Source of the DNA: UBA1181 sp963654355
GTDB lineage: Bacteria; Bacteroidota; Bacteroidia; Bacteroidales; Paludibacteraceae
Reading direction: 5' to 3'
Length of the DNA: 10,189 bases
Assembly (NCBI GenBank): GCA_963654355.1
Contig: CAVKBM010000069.1
Span: 1-10,189, forward strand
Positions within the stretch are counted from its first letter, which is position 1; every line of letters starts with the position of its first letter. Below are positions 6,992 through 10,189 of the stretch, piece by piece. A program made the position numbers and the translations under genes. The notes under the pieces were generated by a model. The model was not told the origin of the DNA, ran no database searches, and worked only from the letters and a program-made list of their open reading frames with translations.

Positions 6992-7026
6992 AGAAAGGAG
7001 GACAGCCTCAAACTATCCTCCTTTCT
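6992..7026. terminator. Bidirectional terminator between rlhA (+) and paaK (-)
   Basis: A perfect 11-bp inverted repeat, AGAAAGGAGGA (6992-7002) with TCCTCCTTTCT (7016-7026), and a 13-base loop. On the plus strand it is followed by CTTTCT and, after a short gap, by TCTTTTTT in the tail of paaK; on the minus strand the following bases are weakly T-rich. It sits between the two convergent stop codons, 58 bases after rlhA and 20 bases after paaK, so it can serve both. The loop side contains a competing GAGG-ACAG-CCTC mini-hairpin (6998-7009). Confidence 0.8.
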
Positions 7027-7046
7027 CTTTCTATGGAAAATCTTTT

Positions 7047-8351
7047 TTAGTTTGCAAAGACTCTTTTATCAAGCACACGTTTCGCCTTACCCTCGCTACG
7101 TTGAATTGTGTTTGGAGCGACCAACTTAACATCTGGTGTGATTCCACATACACTTTGAATCTTATGAGCGATTTTATCGGCCATTTTAGCAAGTATAGTT
7201 GCTTCTGTCGTATAGTATTTTTCTTTAACCTCTATATCAATGTTGAACACATCAGAATTGTTCACACGATCAACTGTGATGAAGAAATAAGGCTCATACT
7301 CCTCTGCCTCACATAGCACAGCCTCAACCTGACTTGGGAAGACATTCACACCACGGATAATCAACATATCATCGCAACGTCCCATGATCTTGTCCATCCT
7401 CACCAAGGTTCGTCCACAGGAACATTTTTCGTAATGCAAAGCCGTTAAATCACGAGTTCTGAAACGAATCATTGGCATTCCCTCCTTCGTCAACGTCGTA
7501 AACACCAATTCTCCCTTTTGCCCCTCTGGCAAAGGCTCTCCAGTCTCAGGATCAACAACCTCAGCGTAGAAATGGTCTTCGTTCAAATGAGTTCCGTTTT
7601 GACACTCGCACTCAAAACCAACACCTGGACCGATAATCTCTGTCAATCCGTATATATCGTATGCTTTAATACCTAATTTTTGTTCAATCTCCTTACGCAT
7701 GGCTTCCGTCCAAGGTTCAGCACCAAAAACGCCGACCCTCAAGTTGAAATCTTCCCTTTTATATGGGGATTTCGCCAAAGACTCAGAAAGATATAATGCG
7801 TATGAAGGTGTACATGCGAGTGCCGTTGCCCCCAAGTCGTGCATCAACATAATCTGTTTTTGTGTATTTCCACTTGACATTGGAATGACTGTCGCACCGA
7901 TATTTTCAACTGCGCTATGGGCGCCCAAACCACCTGTGAACAATCCATACCCGTATGAAACCTGAACCGTATCGTCTTTTCCCAAGCCAAAAGCAGTCAT
8001 ACAACGCGCGCCCACCTCTTTCCATACTGCAAGATCGTTTTCAGTCAATCCCACCACGATTGGCTTTCCCGTGGTACCCGAGGAGGCATGGACACGAACA
8101 ATTTCCGATTTTGGAGCAGAAAGCAATCCCCAAGGGTAATAATCTCTCAAATCTTTCTTTGAAGAGAAAGGCAATTTCACAATGTCCTTAATACCATGGA
8201 TATCGTCTGGAGTCACACCAGCAGCCTGCATTCTCTTTCTGTAAGGTTCACAATTATGATATACACGATCGATGACACGTTTCAGTCGTAGACCCTGAAG
8301 TTTCTCCATTTCTTCACGGTTCATACACTCTACAGTTTCATTCCAAATCAT
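7047..8351 (-). CDS. paaK: Phenylacetate--CoA ligase
   Basis: ATP-dependent, AMP-forming ligase that activates phenylacetate (or a similar aryl acetate) to the CoA thioester in the cytosol. From the chosen ATG it has 434 residues, the usual PaaK length. Numbered from that ATG: ATP loop ASSGTTGKP (89-97), IYGLTE (233-238), the hinge-region aspartate in FRTRDLT (297-303), GRCDDMLIIRGVNVFPSQVE (324-343) and the C-terminal SEGKAKRV (419-426) with the likely catalytic lysine. CSCGR (310-314) and CECQ (247-250) are cysteine pairs seen in relatives that may bind metal. The frame stays open to a GTG at 8390, but PaaK proteins begin MIWNE-ECM, and the -7 box candidate lies between the two, so I take 8351. 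No other paa or ior genes are in the window; it stands alone, convergent with rlhA. Confidence 0.95.
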   Translation of the reverse strand: MIWNETVECMNREEMEKLQGLRLKRVIDRVYHNCEPYRKRMQAAGVTPDDIHGIKDIVKLPFSSKKDLRDYYPWGLLSAPKSEIVRVHASSGTTGKPIVVGLTENDLAVWKEVGARCMTAFGLGKDDTVQVSYGYGLFTGGLGAHSAVENIGATVIPMSSGNTQKQIMLMHDLGATALACTPSYALYLSESLAKSPYKREDFNLRVGVFGAEPWTEAMRKEIEQKLGIKAYDIYGLTEIIGPGVGFECECQNGTHLNEDHFYAEVVDPETGEPLPEGQKGELVFTTLTKEGMPMIRFRTRDLTALHYEKCSCGRTLVRMDKIMGRCDDMLIIRGVNVFPSQVEAVLCEAEEYEPYFFITVDRVNNSDVFNIDIEVKEKYYTTEATILAKMADKIAHKIQSVCGITPDVKLVAPNTIQRSEGKAKRVLDKRVFAN

Positions 8352-8378
8352 CTTATTTTGAAATATTAAATTTTCTTG

Positions 8379-8386
8379 CGAAGATA
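8379..8386 (-). promoter_or_regulatory. Putative -7 promoter element for paaK
   Basis: The minus strand reads TATCTTCG, one base away from the -7 consensus TAnnTTTG, 27 bases upstream of the ATG at 8351. No clear -33 box is seen at the expected spacing. If real, transcription starts downstream of the GTG at 8390, which supports the ATG at 8351 as the true start. Confidence 0.35.
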
Positions 8387-8496
8387 ACACATATTTTGAA
8401 ATACTCCGTTGACCCCCTTTTGTTTTTTAAGGTATTTTCACATTTTACAATGAGCAAGCCCCCTTTATATTAACTTTTCTTTATTCGCATTAAATG

Positions 8497-8529
8497 TTTC
8501 GCAAAGTGCATTTGTTTTCATTACTTTTG
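8497..8529 (+). promoter_or_regulatory. Putative Bacteroidetes promoter for the pspC-uvrB unit
   Basis: TACTTTTG at 8522-8529 matches the -7 consensus TAnnTTTG exactly. TTTC at 8497-8500 is one base off the -33 TTTG and is separated by 21 bases, the expected spacing. The predicted start is around 8535, giving a leader of about 30 bases to the PspC-domain gene. The same 214-base gap between the paaK and pspC start codons also holds the divergent paaK promoter candidate. Confidence 0.6.
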
Positions 8530-8565
8530 CACAAGAATAACCTATAAATGAAATAAATAACCAAT

Positions 8566-8742
8566 ATGGCAAATTTGAGACTTTCTTCTGACAAAATGAT
8601 CGCTGGCGTTGCTGGTGGTGTCGCAGAGTATTTAGGCGTTGACGCTACAATCGTTCGTATCATTTGGGCTTTGCTTGCCCTCAGTGGTACAGGTCTACTC
8701 GCATATTTCATTGTCTGGATTATCTTAGCGGCACAAAAATAA
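8566..8742 (+). CDS. Small PspC-domain membrane protein (58 aa)
   Basis: A minimal stand-alone PspC domain, the module of the phage-shock-protein C family. Function here is unknown; in enterobacteria PspC is an inner-membrane sensor partner of PspA/PspB in envelope stress, which need not apply to single-domain Bacteroidetes versions. The 58 residues contain the family pattern DKMIAGVAGGVAEYLGVD (9-26), then VRIIWALLALSGTG (30-43) and one hydrophobic span (about 31-55) that could be a single long or a re-entrant membrane segment, ending AAQK. The ATG at 8566 has no Shine-Dalgarno but sits about 30 bases after the predicted transcription start. The next gene, uvrB, begins 15 bases after its stop, so both are almost surely co-transcribed. 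Confidence in the domain is high, in the role low. Confidence 0.9.
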   Translation: MANLRLSSDKMIAGVAGGVAEYLGVDATIVRIIWALLALSGTGLLAYFIVWIILAAQK

Positions 8743-8757
8743 GCCGTCTTTTCTAAG

Positions 8758-10189
8758 ATGTCGGCGAAGAAGTTTGTCCTCAAGTCTGAGTTTGCCCCTA
8801 TGGGCGACCAACCACAAGCCATCGCGGAGTTGTCCGAGGGGGTGAAAATGGGGGTCGATGCCCAAACCCTCTTGGGTGTTACAGGGTCAGGGAAAACCTT
8901 CACCATCGCCAATGTGATTCAAGAAGTACAGAGACCAACGCTAATTCTGAGTCACAATAAGACTTTAGCAGCACAACTCTACGGAGAATTCAAGAGTTTC
9001 TTCCCTGAAAACTCCGTCGAGTATTTTGTGTCTTACTATGATTATTTTCAACCTGAAGCCTATCTTCCCAACACTGATACCTACATAGAAAAAGACCTCG
9101 CTATCAACGACGAGTTGGAGAAACTAAGACTATCCACGACAACCGCCCTCCTTTCTGGAAGGAAGGACATCATTGTGGTTTCGTCTGTCTCTTGCCTCTA
9201 CGGTATGGGTAACCCAGAGGATTTCTACAACACCTCCATCACCATCAAACAGGGGCAAGCGATGAGTATGAACTATCTGCTCCGCAAACTAGTAGAGGCT
9301 CTCTATGTACGTAACGAAATAGAGTTGACCCGAGGGAAATTTCGTGTAAAGGGAGACACTGTGGATGTGTTCCTTTCGGATGCAGACCTTGTGGTGCGCA
9401 TTCATTTCTGGGGAGATGAGGTAGACGAGATCGAAACCATCGACCCCATCAACCAAATTCGGATCGACACATTCGACGAGTTCAACATCTATCCTGCCAA
9501 CCTCTTCGTAACCACGCAAGATCGTATCAACAGAGCCGTCTACGAGATTCAAGACGACCTCAATGCGCAAGTAACAAGTTTTGAAGCCGAAGGTAAAAAT
9601 TTTGAGGCGAAGCGACTGTACGAGCGTGTGAACTATGATCTTGAGATGATCAAAGAATTGGGACACTGCTCGGGCATAGAAAACTACTCCCGCTACTTCG
9701 ATGGACGAAAACCTGGGACCCGTCCATTCTGTCTTTTGGACTATTTCCCAAAAGATTTTCTATTGGTGATTGACGAAAGCCACGTTACCATTCCACAAAT
9801 TCACGCCATGTATGGTGGCGATTTTTCAAGGAAAAGCACATTGGTGAACTACGGTTTCCGTCTGCCATCCGCCTTAGACAACCGTCCGCTTAAGTTTGAA
9901 GAATTTGAAGAGTTGACTGGACAGACCATCTATGTCAGTGCCACACCCGCAGACTACGAACTGCAAAAATCGGGAGGCATCATTGTGGAGCAAGTCATCC
10001 GCCCAACAGGATTGTTGGATCCCGTGATTGAAGTCCGCCCGAGCCTCAACCAGATTGACGATTTGATGGAGGAGATTCAGCAACGAGTGGAGGTAGACGA
10101 GCGAGTGTTGGTAACGACACTAACGAAACGCATGGCAGAAGAGTTGCAAGCCTATTTGGAGAAGATGGGGGTGCGTTGCAACTATATCC
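8758..10189 (+). CDS. uvrB: UvrABC system protein B (excinuclease subunit B), 3' end cut by window edge
   Basis: DNA damage-verifying helicase-like subunit of nucleotide excision repair; receives damage from UvrA and recruits UvrC. The first 477 residues are visible, about 70 percent of the usual ~670-680. Seen in order: FAPMGDQPQAI (12-22), Walker A GVTGSGKT (40-47) with Lys46, HNKTLAAQL (66-74), the DNA-clamping beta-hairpin region VSYYDYFQPEAYLPNTDTYIEKD (starting at 91), the UvrA-interacting region around 150-250, YSRYFDGRKPGTRP, helicase motif II DESH (339-342), and motif III-like VSATP (393-397). The ATG at 8758 gives the standard short N-terminus before the Q-motif. It lies 15 bases after pspC with no promoter in between. 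Helicase motifs V and VI and the UvrC-binding C-terminus lie beyond the window. Confidence 0.98.
   Translation, partial: MSAKKFVLKSEFAPMGDQPQAIAELSEGVKMGVDAQTLLGVTGSGKTFTIANVIQEVQRPTLILSHNKTLAAQLYGEFKSFFPENSVEYFVSYYDYFQPEAYLPNTDTYIEKDLAINDELEKLRLSTTTALLSGRKDIIVVSSVSCLYGMGNPEDFYNTSITIKQGQAMSMNYLLRKLVEALYVRNEIELTRGKFRVKGDTVDVFLSDADLVVRIHFWGDEVDEIETIDPINQIRIDTFDEFNIYPANLFVTTQDRINRAVYEIQDDLNAQVTSFEAEGKNFEAKRLYERVNYDLEMIKELGHCSGIENYSRYFDGRKPGTRPFCLLDYFPKDFLLVIDESHVTIPQIHAMYGGDFSRKSTLVNYGFRLPSALDNRPLKFEEFEELTGQTIYVSATPADYELQKSGGIIVEQVIRPTGLLDPVIEVRPSLNQIDDLMEEIQQRVEVDERVLVTTLTKRMAEELQAYLEKMGVRCNYI

Noticed and set aside
6992..7002. Perfect Shine-Dalgarno-like AAAGGAGG on the plus strand
   Set aside because: It is one arm of the terminator stem and no start codon with an open frame follows at a suitable distance.
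8352..8390. Longer paaK start at the GTG at 8390
   Set aside because: The 13 extra residues are not typical of PaaK, the codon is GTG rather than ATG, and the likely -7 box lies downstream of it.
8548..8556. Two-codon upstream frame ATG AAA TAA before pspC
   Set aside because: In an A/T-rich leader such a triplet run is expected by chance and nothing indicates translation.
8490..8912. 140-codon antisense frame across the pspC and uvrB starts
   Set aside because: Covers the plus-strand promoter, the PspC gene and the uvrB Walker A region; the plus-strand reading is convincing and this one is not.
1..10189. Search for a defence system, mobile element, CRISPR array, phage or toxin-antitoxin genes
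   Set aside because: Every sizeable frame is explained by conserved housekeeping genes, gaps are short, and no long direct repeats, transposase motifs or integrase motifs were seen.

Overview
The window looks like ordinary core chromosome from a member of the Bacteroidales (Bacteroidetes). Three things point there. Several gene starts are preceded by the TAnnTTTG-type -7 element of that phylum. Shine-Dalgarno sequences are missing in front of essentially every start. The protein sequences (DoxX/MauE-type membrane protein, peptide deformylase, MetA with a GAPLE motif, RlhA-type U32 protein) read like Bacteroides/Prevotella relatives. I cannot name the genus. There are no mobile elements, CRISPR arrays, rRNA or tRNA genes.

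Layout. From 1 to 4044 five genes lie on the minus strand, read right to left: ruvX (RNase H-fold YqgF family), def (peptide deformylase), a DoxX/MauE-type membrane protein with a periplasmic thioredoxin-like domain, tpiA (triosephosphate isomerase) and ispD (MEP isoprenoid pathway, cut by the left edge). A hairpin with a U-rich tail separates tpiA from ispD, and another hairpin lies between the membrane-protein gene and tpiA, so this is probably more than one transcription unit. From 4045 to 4140 is a divergent promoter region. From 4141 to 6934 two genes lie on the plus strand: metA (homoserine O-acyltransferase, predicted acetyl-CoA specific) and an RlhA-type U32 protein (23S rRNA hydroxylation family). 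A strong 11-bp hairpin at 6992-7026 sits between these and the convergent minus-strand gene paaK (phenylacetate-CoA ligase). A second divergent region (about 8352-8565) leads to a 58-residue PspC-domain protein and, 15 bases later, uvrB (excinuclease B), which runs off the right edge.

Together these are housekeeping functions: translation maturation (def, rlhA), rRNA processing and DNA integrity (ruvX, uvrB), central carbon and isoprenoid supply (tpiA makes the glyceraldehyde 3-phosphate that feeds the MEP pathway containing IspD), methionine synthesis (metA) and aromatic acid activation (paaK). I found no convincing new system. The points most worth a second look are the DoxX/thioredoxin-like fusion that lacks a CXXC motif, a gene-like peptide without a start codon in the def-doxX gap, a possibly leaderless ruvX, and a peptidase-type name that would probably mislead for the RlhA homologue.
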